From Mesorhizobium sp. (lineage in GTDB: Bacteria > Pseudomonadota > Alphaproteobacteria > Rhizobiales > Rhizobiaceae), in NCBI RefSeq assembly GCF_004963255.1, contig NZ_SUGA01000040.1, positions 1 through 51,385 on the forward strand: DNA of 51,385 bases, given 5' to 3'. Under the pieces are notes generated by a model. The model did no database searches and was not told where the DNA came from. It saw nothing but the letters and a program-made list of their open reading frames with translations. The translations under genes and the position numbers were made by a program. This document shows, in pieces, positions 17,491-25,202 of the stretch; the stretch's first letter is position 1; each line of letters opens with the position of its first letter.

Positions 17491-18282
17491 ATGATCGAAA
17501 CCATTCTCGACCTGGACCGCTACCCACTGAATCGCGAAGGCAGTGCCGAATGGCAGCGGCTGGTCGACGAGTCGAAAGCCGGGCTAGCGGCAAACGGCAT
17601 GTTCAATCTCGATGGGTTCCTGCGCCCCGGCGTTGCCGAAAAGGCGGTCGCGGAAATACGGCCGGTGATGGACACCCGCTCGCATGTCCACAGGCGCATG
17701 CACAACATCTACTTCAAGCCATCGATCCCGGAGCTGGCGCCCGACCATCCGGCGCTGCGCAAGGTCGAGACGATCAGCCATACGGTCTGCGCCGACCAGA
17801 TTCCCGGCAGCACCGTTCTTTCGATCTATGAATACGAGCCGCTGCTGCAATTCCTGGCGGCAACGATGGACAAGCCGCAATTGCATGTCATGCAGGATCC
17901 GCTGGCCCGTGCCAACGTCATGGGCTACCGCGCCGGCGAAGCGCTCAACTGGCATTTCGACCGCTCGGAATTCACCACGACGCTTTTGCTGCAGGCGCCC
18001 GAGCGCGGCGGCGACTTCGAGTACCGCACCGACCTGCGCACGGACAGCGACCCGAACTATGACGGGGTCGCCAAGCTGCTCGAGGGGCGCGACCCGGAAG
18101 CAAAGATCCTACGCATCAAGGCCGGCACGCTGAACGTCTTCCGCGGCAAGAACACCGCGCATCGCGTCACCACGGTCGAGGGCAATCGCGAGCGCATGAT
18201 CGCGGTGTTCTCCTACTACGAACGTCCCGGCGTGATGTTCACCGACGAGGAGCGGATCGGCTTCTACGGACGAGCGGCTTGA
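17491..18282 (+). CDS. 2-oxoglutarate/Fe(II)-dependent oxygenase family protein
   Basis: A 263-aa cytoplasmic enzyme. The iron ligands can be placed as His155 and Asp157 (NWHFDRSEF) and His224 (NTAHRVTTVEG), with Arg residues a few positions later (NRERM) for 2-oxoglutarate. The double-stranded beta-helix core covers about residues 140-245. Such enzymes hydroxylate or otherwise oxidise small molecules; the substrate is unknown. ATG at 17491 follows GGAGGA, which rules out the longer frame. It is a single gene divergent from a LysR regulator. Confidence 0.78.
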   Translation: MIETILDLDRYPLNREGSAEWQRLVDESKAGLAANGMFNLDGFLRPGVAEKAVAEIRPVMDTRSHVHRRMHNIYFKPSIPELAPDHPALRKVETISHTVCADQIPGSTVLSIYEYEPLLQFLAATMDKPQLHVMQDPLARANVMGYRAGEALNWHFDRSEFTTTLLLQAPERGGDFEYRTDLRTDSDPNYDGVAKLLEGRDPEAKILRIKAGTLNVFRGKNTAHRVTTVEGNRERMIAVFSYYERPGVMFTDEERIGFYGRAA

Positions 18283-18346
18283 GACTCGCAAGAGGAATTT
18301 CGGAACAGTCTCCATAACCGCTGATCCCCGTCAAAAAGCGCTTGTT

Positions 18347-18362
18347 AGATTGTCGACAATCT
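18347..18362. promoter_or_regulatory. GntR-type operator
   Basis: AGATTGTCGACAATCT is a perfect 16-bp palindrome 37 bp before the GntR gene. The core TTGTCGACAA fits the sites of FCD-type GntR regulators, so autoregulation of this operon is likely. Confidence 0.65.
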
Positions 18363-18399
18363 GCTTGTCTTGCAGAAATTCATTCCCGGGGGTCGACCT

Positions 18400-19089
18400 A
18401 TGGCAAAGCTGGATTTCGGTCCGATCGCGGATACGACGCGCAGGGCGGAGATCGTCGCCCTGCTCAGGCGCGCCATCCTCACCGGACAGCTGGAACCGGG
18501 GCAGAAGCTCAACGAGCTGAGGATTTCGGAGCAGATGCGAGTGAGCCGCGCGCCGCTGCGCGAGGCCATGCGCGAGCTGGTGCAGGAAGGCATCCTGACC
18601 AGCATCCCCTATGCCGGAACCTTCGTCATCGACGTCACCGCCAAGGACATCATCGACGCCTATTCGCTCAACAAGGTGCTCGATGAATTCGCCATCGAAC
18701 TCGCCTGGCCGCAACGCGACCCGCGCTTCTTCGACGAGCTGGACCGCCGCCACGAGGCGGTGAAGCAGGCGACGCGGGCGGTGGACACCACGCGCCAGAT
18801 CGAGACGGCGCTGCAGCTGCATGGGCTCATCTATGAATGGGCCGACAATTCGGTGCTGCTCGAGACCTGGCAGCGGCTGACCAGCCGGCTGCAGATGTAT
18901 TTCGCCCTGCATCAGCGGGCGCGCAACGAGCCGGTGCCGGCCGAGGATGTGCACGAAACCTATGTGGCCCTGCTCAAAGGCACCGACATGCGCGCCGCCC
19001 AGCGCCATGCGCGCGAGCATATCGACCTCGATTTCGAGGAGCTTCTCGCCTATGCGCGCGGCCTCGAAAAGCGCCCATCGAAAAACTGA
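18400..19089 (+). CDS. GntR family regulator, FCD domain
   Basis: A 229-aa regulator: winged helix-turn-helix at about residues 12-75 (KLNELRISEQMRVSRAPLRE) and a helical FCD effector domain with the metal-binding His pattern around LHGLIYEW and HAREHID. ATG at 18400 follows a GGGGG ribosome site; an upstream TTG is not needed. It leads an operon with two enolase-superfamily enzymes and senses, most likely, their substrate or product. A perfect palindrome sits in its promoter. Confidence 0.86.
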   Translation: MAKLDFGPIADTTRRAEIVALLRRAILTGQLEPGQKLNELRISEQMRVSRAPLREAMRELVQEGILTSIPYAGTFVIDVTAKDIIDAYSLNKVLDEFAIELAWPQRDPRFFDELDRRHEAVKQATRAVDTTRQIETALQLHGLIYEWADNSVLLETWQRLTSRLQMYFALHQRARNEPVPAEDVHETYVALLKGTDMRAAQRHAREHIDLDFEELLAYARGLEKRPSKN

Positions 19090-19104
19090 CAAACGGACAG
19101 CAAA

Positions 19105-20208
19105 GTGAAGATCGAGAGCATCAAGGCCTATCATGTCGTCCAGCCCTTCGTGGATGGGCCTTACCGCATGTCCAAGGGACGCGTCGCCGACTGTTTCGAT
19201 GCGGTGATCGTCGCCATCACCTCCGACAGCGGTGTGACCGGCTGGGGCGAGATGGCGCCGCTCGGCAATTTCTATTCGGCCGCCTTCCCGGCGGGAGCGC
19301 GCGCGGGCGTGCCGGAAATCGCGCCGCATCTCATCGGCCAGGATCCGCGCGGGCTTGCCGGCATCGGCCGGCTGATGGACACGGTGTTCAACGGCCACCC
19401 TTACATCAAGTCGGCGCTCGACATGGCGTGCTGGGATCTCGCCGCTCGCGCGGCCGACGTGCCGCTGGTGACCATGCTCGGCGGCCGCGAGAGCGATATG
19501 GCGGAGACCTACCGGGTCGTCACCCACGGCACGCTCGACCAGATGGCCGCACTCGCCAAGCGGATCATTTCCGAGGGCTGCCGCCGCCTGCAGGTCAAGG
19601 TCGGCGGCAATGTGCATGACGACATCGAGCGGGTGACGACTGTTGCCTCGGCGGTGCCCAAGGGCACGGTGATCTTCTGCGACGCCAATGCCGGCTGGAC
19701 GCCCTACCAGGCGCGCCAGTTCGCCGACGCCACGCGAGGCATCGACTACACGTTCGAGCAGCCCTGCACGACGCTGGATGAGAACATGTCGGTGCGCCGC
19801 ATGCTCGACAAGCCGATGGTGCTGGATGAATCGGTCACCTCGCTCGGCGAGATGCTGGAAATCCATCGCCGGGGTGCCGCCGACGGGCTGACGTTGAAGA
19901 TCTCGCGGCTAGGCGGCGTGACGCAGACAAGGCTGATCCGCGACGTCGCCGTGGACCTTGGCTTCATGATCACCGTGGAAGACACAGGCGGCGCCGAGAT
20001 CGACACCGCCGCCATGGCGCATCTGTCGCTGTCGACGCCGGCAGAGCGCCGGCTGCATGCCATCGCCTTCCACGAATGGGTCACGGTGCGCACGGCAAAA
20101 AACGCGCCACCGGTGACCGGCAGCCATATGGGCATTCCCGACGGCCTCGGCCTCGGCATCGACGTGGATCCGGGCCTGCTCGGCGAACCCTTCTTCGAGA
20201 TCGGCTGA
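19105..20208 (+). CDS. Enolase-superfamily epimerase/dehydratase, MLE subgroup (hydroxyproline-type)
   Basis: A 367-aa enzyme with the N-terminal capping domain and C-terminal barrel. The Mg ligands are visible as CDANAGW (Asp), FEQPC (Glu) and LDESV (Asp). The catalytic Lys pair lies in LQVKVGG and LTLKISRLGG. The QxK pattern, and the start PYRMSKGRVADCF, recall the hydroxyproline-betaine epimerase and cis-3-hydroxyproline dehydratase group rather than dipeptide epimerases. That specificity is from memory and only moderately sure. The start is GTG at 19105, 15 bp after the GntR gene. The next gene begins 1 bp after its stop. Confidence 0.72.
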   Translation: MKIESIKAYHVVQPFVDGPYRMSKGRVADCFDAVIVAITSDSGVTGWGEMAPLGNFYSAAFPAGARAGVPEIAPHLIGQDPRGLAGIGRLMDTVFNGHPYIKSALDMACWDLAARAADVPLVTMLGGRESDMAETYRVVTHGTLDQMAALAKRIISEGCRRLQVKVGGNVHDDIERVTTVASAVPKGTVIFCDANAGWTPYQARQFADATRGIDYTFEQPCTTLDENMSVRRMLDKPMVLDESVTSLGEMLEIHRRGAADGLTLKISRLGGVTQTRLIRDVAVDLGFMITVEDTGGAEIDTAAMAHLSLSTPAERRLHAIAFHEWVTVRTAKNAPPVTGSHMGIPDGLGLGIDVDPGLLGEPFFEIG

Positions 20209-20209
20209 C

Positions 20210-21394
20210 ATGAAGATCAGGCGCGTCAAGGCAACACCGATCAACTACCGACTGGAGGCCCCTTATGTCTGGGTCTTCGGCGAGCTCGACGGCTTCTCGC
20301 CGACCATCGTCGAGGTCGAGACCGAGGACGGGCTCACCGGCATCGGCGAGGCGCCGACACCGGGTGCGGCGGCCGTCATCAACGACGTGCTGGCGCCGAG
20401 GCTTGTTGGCCGTGACGCCTTCGACATCGCCGGGGCGGAGGAAGTCTGCCTGCCCTTCTGGAGCGGCGTGCAGTCGATCAACGACCGCACCCGCATCATG
20501 GCCTTCGGCGCCATCGAGATGGCGCTGTGGGACCTGCGCGGCAAGGCGTGGAAGCAGCCGCTTTACCAATTGCTCGGCGGCGCGGTGCGCAAAGACATCC
20601 CGTTCACCGACTATTTCTCGCTGCGCCGCGACGGCGCCAGGGTCAAGGGCGAGAGGACGCCGGAGGAAGTCGCCGACTATTGCGTCGAGCTCCACGAGCG
20701 CCACGGCACGACCTTCTTCGAAGGCAAGTTCTCGACGCATGATCCGAAGATTTCGATGAAGATGGTCGAGCTGATCCGCAGGAAGCTCGGCGACAAAGCA
20801 ATGATCCGCATCGACTCCAACCAGGCCTATTCGCTGGCCAGCGCGAGGCAATTGGCGCGGCCGCTGGAGGAGCTCGGCGTGCGCAACTGGGAGGACCCGG
20901 TCGCGACCATCGAGGAGATGCGCGAATTGCGCCGTCACACCTCAATCCCATTCTCGACCCACAACATCGACATCGCGCGCGCCATGGAGTTGAAGGTCCC
21001 GGATGCCTTCGTCGGCAATCCGACGGCGCATGGCGGCATCAACCGCATGCTGCGCTTCGTCGGCGCCTGCGAGCATGCCGGCATCGACTATTGGTGCTAC
21101 AGCGGCGACACCGGCATCGGCAGCGCCTGCTACCTGCATCTGTGCGCCGCGCTCGGCTGGATCAGGGAACCCAACCAGTCGCTGTTTCGCATGCAGCCGA
21201 TGGACATCATCGAGGAAGGCCCGTTCGCGCCGAAGAACAACACCGTGCCGGTGCCGGAAGGCCACGGCCTTGGGGTCACGTTGTCGCAAGAAAGGCTCGC
21301 CGCCTGCCATCGCGATTTCGTCGAAAACGGCCCCTGCAACAAATATCACGACCCGGAAAAGCCCGGGACTTACCGCAGATTGCCGCTGAATTAG
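20210..21394 (+). CDS. Enolase-superfamily protein (mandelate racemase/glucarate dehydratase-like) with unusual active site
   Basis: A 394-aa protein of the mandelate racemase type. A barrel Lys (FEGKFST), and Mg ligands Asp (IRIDSNQAY) and Glu (NWEDPVA), are in place, with STHNID near the third ligand. By eye, the His-Asp dyad of mandelate racemase and glucarate dehydratase is not evident: the Asp position reads GNPTAHGG and the His position YSGDTGIGS. It may have a different acid-base set or a different reaction. It is 1 bp downstream of another enolase-superfamily gene, so the two probably act in series on one substrate. Confidence 0.72.
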   Translation: MKIRRVKATPINYRLEAPYVWVFGELDGFSPTIVEVETEDGLTGIGEAPTPGAAAVINDVLAPRLVGRDAFDIAGAEEVCLPFWSGVQSINDRTRIMAFGAIEMALWDLRGKAWKQPLYQLLGGAVRKDIPFTDYFSLRRDGARVKGERTPEEVADYCVELHERHGTTFFEGKFSTHDPKISMKMVELIRRKLGDKAMIRIDSNQAYSLASARQLARPLEELGVRNWEDPVATIEEMRELRRHTSIPFSTHNIDIARAMELKVPDAFVGNPTAHGGINRMLRFVGACEHAGIDYWCYSGDTGIGSACYLHLCAALGWIREPNQSLFRMQPMDIIEEGPFAPKNNTVPVPEGHGLGVTLSQERLAACHRDFVENGPCNKYHDPEKPGTYRRLPLN

Positions 21395-21635
21395 GAGGAT
21401 GTCGAAAAACCAGCAGGACTTATCCGGAAACAGGCGGCCACAAGTCGCCTGGCCGACAGACAATCCGTCAAGAAAATCTGACTTTTCCGTCCCAACCAGC
21501 GGATGGACCGGTCGGAACCGCATGCTACTGTATATCGACCGATACTGACGAAAGCCGGGAACAGGAGAACTCCACGGCACTCGTCAGCTGGAATGCACCC
21601 GCCAACCACAACAATTGGGGAAAGGGCTTAGACCC

Positions 21636-23300
21636 ATGAGCAAGAACTATCGCATTCTCGATCTGCTGCGGCGTGGCCGCACGCCCCTCGAAAACCATCT
21701 GATCGACGGCCTTGTCGACGGCCGCATCAGCCGCCGCGAATTCGTCCGCCACGGCAGCCTGCTCGGCCTGTCGCTGCCGCTGCTTGGCCGCATCGGCATG
21801 GCGGCCGGCTTCGGCGCGGCACCCTCGCTCGCGCGCGCCGCAGGTGCTGCCGGCGGCACCATCCGCGTCGGCAGCAGCGTGCCGGCGGCGGCGATCGACC
21901 CGGTCACCATCGCCGATGCCGGCGGCCTGCTCGTCATGCAGCAAGTGGCCGAATTCCTTTGCGTCGACGGCCCGGACCTGGTGCTGAAGCCGGCGCTGGC
22001 GGAAAGCTGGAAGCCGAATGCCGACGGCACGGTGTGGACCTTCACGTTGCGCAAGGGCGTCAAGTTCCATTCGGGCGGCGAGATGAAGGCCGAAGACGTG
22101 GTGGCCAGCATCGACCGGCTCGCCGACCCGGCCAACTCGTCCAACGCGCTGTCGGTGTTCACCGGCATCCTGCAGAAGGGCAACACCAAGAAGGTCGACG
22201 ACTACACGGTCGAATTCCATCTCGATGCGCCGAACGGCAACTTCCCCTACATGGTGTCGTCCGACAACTACAACGCCGTCATCATCCCGGCGAGCTACAA
22301 GGGCGACTACGAGAAAAGCTTCGACGGCACCGGTCCGTTCAAGCTGGAGAAGTACACGCCCAAGGTCGGCGCCTCCTTCGTGCGCAACGACGACTACTGG
22401 GGCGACAAGGCCCTGCCGGACCGCACCGAGTTCACCTTCTTTACCGACATCCAGCCGCAAATCCTGGCGCTGCAGGGTGGCCAGATCGACATCATTAACC
22501 AGATGCCTGTGCTGGCCGGCGTTGCGCTCCTCAACGATCCGAATTTCGAAATCATCAGCCTGAAATCATCCGCGCATCAGCAGTTGCACATGCACTGCGA
22601 CGAGGGCCCGACGAAGGACGCGCGCGTGCGCCGCGCCATCGCGCTCTGCCTCGACCGCGAGAAGCTCGCCGCCGGCCTGATGAAGGGACGCTCGGCGTTG
22701 GGCAATGACAGCCCGTTCGCCGCCGTCTACCCCTCGACCGATACCAGCGTGCCGCAGCGCAAGCAGGATATCGCCCAGGCCAAGCAGCTGATGGAAGCGG
22801 CCGGCCTCGCCCAGGGGTTCAAGATGACGCTCACCACAGAGCGCTATCTGGAAATCCCGGAATACGCCCAGCTCATCCAGAACTGGGTGAAGGAAATCGG
22901 CATCGAGCTCGAGCTCAACATCCTCGACCAGGGCGCCTATTACGGCGATGCGGTGTTCGGCAAGTCGAACTGGCTGGATTCGGCGATGGGCATCACCGAC
23001 TACGGCCACCGCGGCGTGCCCAATGTCTATCTGGCGGCTCCTTTGAAGAGCGACGGCACCTGGAATGCCGCCCACTTCAAGAACAAGGACTACGACCAGA
23101 TGGCGACGAGCTATATCGCGGCCCTCGACCTCGAGGCGCAGAAGGCCACCGCGGGCAAGATCCAGAAGCTGCTGCTGGAGGAAACGCCGGTCGTCTTCGG
23201 CTATTTCTACGACTACCTGACGGCGACGGCGAAAGGCGTGACGGGCGTGCAGCCCACCGCCATGTCGCAGTTGTTCCTCGACAAGGCGTCCAAGGCCTGA
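21636..23300 (+). CDS. Dpp-type ABC transporter binding protein 1, Tat-exported
   Basis: A 554-aa periplasmic binding protein of the SBP_bac_5 family (peptides, opines, nickel, glycosides). The signal is twin-arginine type, RISRREFVRHGSLLGLSLPL near residues 38-57, after an unusually long N-region. ATG at 21636 is preferred to an in-frame TTG at 21615. The body shares long blocks with the second binding protein at 28267 (GTGPF, YTPKVGA, QLMEAAGL, WNAAHFKN). The 241-bp gap before it holds only a weak repeat TATCG-AC-CGATA near 21534. The permeases and fused ATPase follow. Confidence 0.88.
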   Translation: MSKNYRILDLLRRGRTPLENHLIDGLVDGRISRREFVRHGSLLGLSLPLLGRIGMAAGFGAAPSLARAAGAAGGTIRVGSSVPAAAIDPVTIADAGGLLVMQQVAEFLCVDGPDLVLKPALAESWKPNADGTVWTFTLRKGVKFHSGGEMKAEDVVASIDRLADPANSSNALSVFTGILQKGNTKKVDDYTVEFHLDAPNGNFPYMVSSDNYNAVIIPASYKGDYEKSFDGTGPFKLEKYTPKVGASFVRNDDYWGDKALPDRTEFTFFTDIQPQILALQGGQIDIINQMPVLAGVALLNDPNFEIISLKSSAHQQLHMHCDEGPTKDARVRRAIALCLDREKLAAGLMKGRSALGNDSPFAAVYPSTDTSVPQRKQDIAQAKQLMEAAGLAQGFKMTLTTERYLEIPEYAQLIQNWVKEIGIELELNILDQGAYYGDAVFGKSNWLDSAMGITDYGHRGVPNVYLAAPLKSDGTWNAAHFKNKDYDQMATSYIAALDLEAQKATAGKIQKLLLEETPVVFGYFYDYLTATAKGVTGVQPTAMSQLFLDKASKA

Positions 23301-23326
23301 CGAAAGCGAACAAGCTTATCCCTGAC

Positions 23327-23352
23327 AGCCGGCTCTCCACAGAGAGCCGGCT
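23327..23352 (+). other. Intercistronic RNA hairpin between binding protein and permease
   Basis: AGCCGGCTCTC (23327-23337) pairs perfectly with GAGAGCCGGCT (23342-23352) over CACA. No T-tract follows, so it is more likely a 3'-end stabiliser for the binding-protein mRNA than a terminator. It ends 6 bp before the ribosome site of the next gene. Confidence 0.6.
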
Positions 23353-23370
23353 CCAATAGGAGTATTCGCC

Positions 23371-24324
23371 ATCCTCGTCTTCCTCGTCCGGCGCCTGGCC
23401 CTGTCGCTCGTCACGCTGTTCCTGCTCAGCGTCATGGTGTTCCTCGGCGGCCAGGTGCTGCCCGGCAATGTCGGGCGCGCCATTCTGGGGCCGTTCGCGG
23501 ATCAGCGCGCCGTCGATGCGCTCAACCATTCACTCGGCGTCGACCGCCCGCTGCTCGTCCAGTACGGCACCTGGATCTGGAATTTCCTGCATGGCGACAT
23601 GGGCACGTCCTACATCTTCCGCGCGCCGGTCGCCCCCTTCGTCATCGATGCGTTGGGCAATTCGCTGAAGCTGGCATTGATCGCCTTCGTGCTGGTGGTG
23701 CCGATCGGCATCCTGGGCGGCGTCATCGCCGCGCTCAATCTCAACCGGCCGCTCGACCGCATCATCAGCCTCGGCGGCCTGTCGGTCACGGTGCTGCCGG
23801 AATTCGTCACCGGCATCATCCTGATCCTGATCTTCGGGGTGTGGCTGCGCTGGCTGCCGATCTCCGCCGCATGGCCGAAAGGCGCCGGCTTCTTCACCCA
23901 GATCTATTACCTGATCCTGCCCTCGCTGCCGCTGTTCCTGGTGCTGTTCGGCTACATTGCCCGCATGGCCAGGTCCGGCATGATCGAGGCGCTCGATTCC
24001 GACTATACGCGCACCGCCGTGCTGAAGGGCCTGCCCTGGCGAACCGTCATCTGGCGGCATGTGCTGCGCAACGCGCTGTTGCCGACCATCACGGTGATCG
24101 CTACCCAGACGGGCTATCTCATCGGCGGCCTGGTGGTGATCGAGACGCTGTTCCGCTACCAGGGCATCGGCTCGCTGATCTTCACCGCCGCGCGCGGCAA
24201 GGACTTTCCGATGCTGGAGGCCGGAATCCTTACCATCGGCATCGTCTATGCGGTGGCGACCTTGGTCGCCGACTTCCTCTATTCCGTGCTCAATCCGCGC
24301 ATCCGGCTGGGAGCAGAGCAATGA
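23371..24324 (+). CDS. Dpp-type ABC transporter permease (DppB family) with non-standard start codon
   Basis: An inner-membrane permease of about 317 aa. The first in-frame ATG is at 23434, inside the first membrane helix. The sequence before it, LVFLVRRLALSLVTLFLL, is exactly what DppB proteins have at their N-terminus. Between an in-frame TGA at 23323 and 23434 there is no ATG, GTG or TTG. AGGAG at 23358-23362 points to ATC at 23371 as the start. A sequencing error is the alternative. The later block LRNALLPTITVIATQTGYLI is typical. Its stop overlaps the next permease start as ATGA. Confidence 0.8.
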   Translation: MLVFLVRRLALSLVTLFLLSVMVFLGGQVLPGNVGRAILGPFADQRAVDALNHSLGVDRPLLVQYGTWIWNFLHGDMGTSYIFRAPVAPFVIDALGNSLKLALIAFVLVVPIGILGGVIAALNLNRPLDRIISLGGLSVTVLPEFVTGIILILIFGVWLRWLPISAAWPKGAGFFTQIYYLILPSLPLFLVLFGYIARMARSGMIEALDSDYTRTAVLKGLPWRTVIWRHVLRNALLPTITVIATQTGYLIGGLVVIETLFRYQGIGSLIFTAARGKDFPMLEAGILTIGIVYAVATLVADFLYSVLNPRIRLGAEQ

Positions 24325-25202
24325 GCGCGACCGACACCCCCGTCAGCCTGCCGACGCCCGACACCGCGCAGCGCAGCCCCTGGGGCGAGGTGCTGCATTC
24401 GCTCCTGAGATCCCCCACGTTCCTGACCGGCCTGGGCATATTGCTGTTCTGGGTCATCTGCGCGCTGCTCGGCGAACATTTCGTGCCCTACGATCCTCTC
24501 GACGCCGACATCATCAACACGCTTGCGCCGCCATCGACCGAACACTGGTTCGGCACCGACCAGCTCGGCCGCGACGTGTTCTCGCGTGTCATCGTCGGCT
24601 CCCGCGACATCCTGACAGTGGCGCCGCTGGCGACGATCCTGGCCACCATCGCCGGCACCGCGCTCGGCCTCGTCATCGGCTACTTCCGCGGCATCGTCGA
24701 CGACATCGTCAGCCGCGTGCTGGAGGCTTTCATGGCGATCCCGGTGGTCATCATCGCGCTGCTCGCCATCGTCGCGCTCGGCACGTCCAAGATCACCGTC
24801 ATCGTCGTCATTGGTCTCAGCTTCGCGCCGATCATCGCCCGCACGGTGCGCTCGGCCGTGCTTGCCGAACGCGAGCTCGACTATGTCGCCGCGGCAAAGC
24901 TGCGCCATGAAGGCGCGCTGCACACGATGTTCGTCGAGATCCTGCCCAACGTCATCCCGCCGATCCTGGTCGAGACGACGGTGCGACTTGGCTACGCCAT
25001 CTTCGCCGTGGCCACGCTCTCCTTCATGGGCTTCGGCATCCAGCCGCCCTCGCCCGACTGGGGCCTGTCGATCTCCTCCAATTACGGCATGATCGGCGGC
25101 GGCTTCTGGTGGACGGTGCTGTTCGATGCCCTGGCCATCGCCTCGCTGGTGATCGGCGTCAATTTGGTGGCCGACGGCATGCATGGAGCGTTCAATGACT
25201 GA
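24321..25202 (+). CDS. Dpp-type ABC transporter permease (DppC family)
   Basis: A 293-aa inner-membrane permease. The N-terminal block FGTDQLGRDVFSRVIVGSR is the DppC/OppC signature, and the transport domain contains GFGIQPPSPDWGLSIS. ATG at 24321 overlaps the previous stop (ATGA), which rejects a much longer frame starting at 23841. The gene overlaps the ATPase gene by 8 bp. Confidence 0.9.
   Translation: MSATDTPVSLPTPDTAQRSPWGEVLHSLLRSPTFLTGLGILLFWVICALLGEHFVPYDPLDADIINTLAPPSTEHWFGTDQLGRDVFSRVIVGSRDILTVAPLATILATIAGTALGLVIGYFRGIVDDIVSRVLEAFMAIPVVIIALLAIVALGTSKITVIVVIGLSFAPIIARTVRSAVLAERELDYVAAAKLRHEGALHTMFVEILPNVIPPILVETTVRLGYAIFAVATLSFMGFGIQPPSPDWGLSISSNYGMIGGGFWWTVLFDALAIASLVIGVNLVADGMHGAFND

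Noticed and set aside
19105..20208. Dipeptide epimerase linked to the peptide-type transporter
   Set aside because: The usual KxK of dipeptide epimerases reads QVK here, as in hydroxyproline-type members, and the N-terminal pattern fits that group better.
23841..25202. Long 453-codon frame ending with the DppC permease
   Set aside because: Its first 160 codons are an out-of-frame reading of the DppB gene; the true start is the ATGA overlap at 24321.
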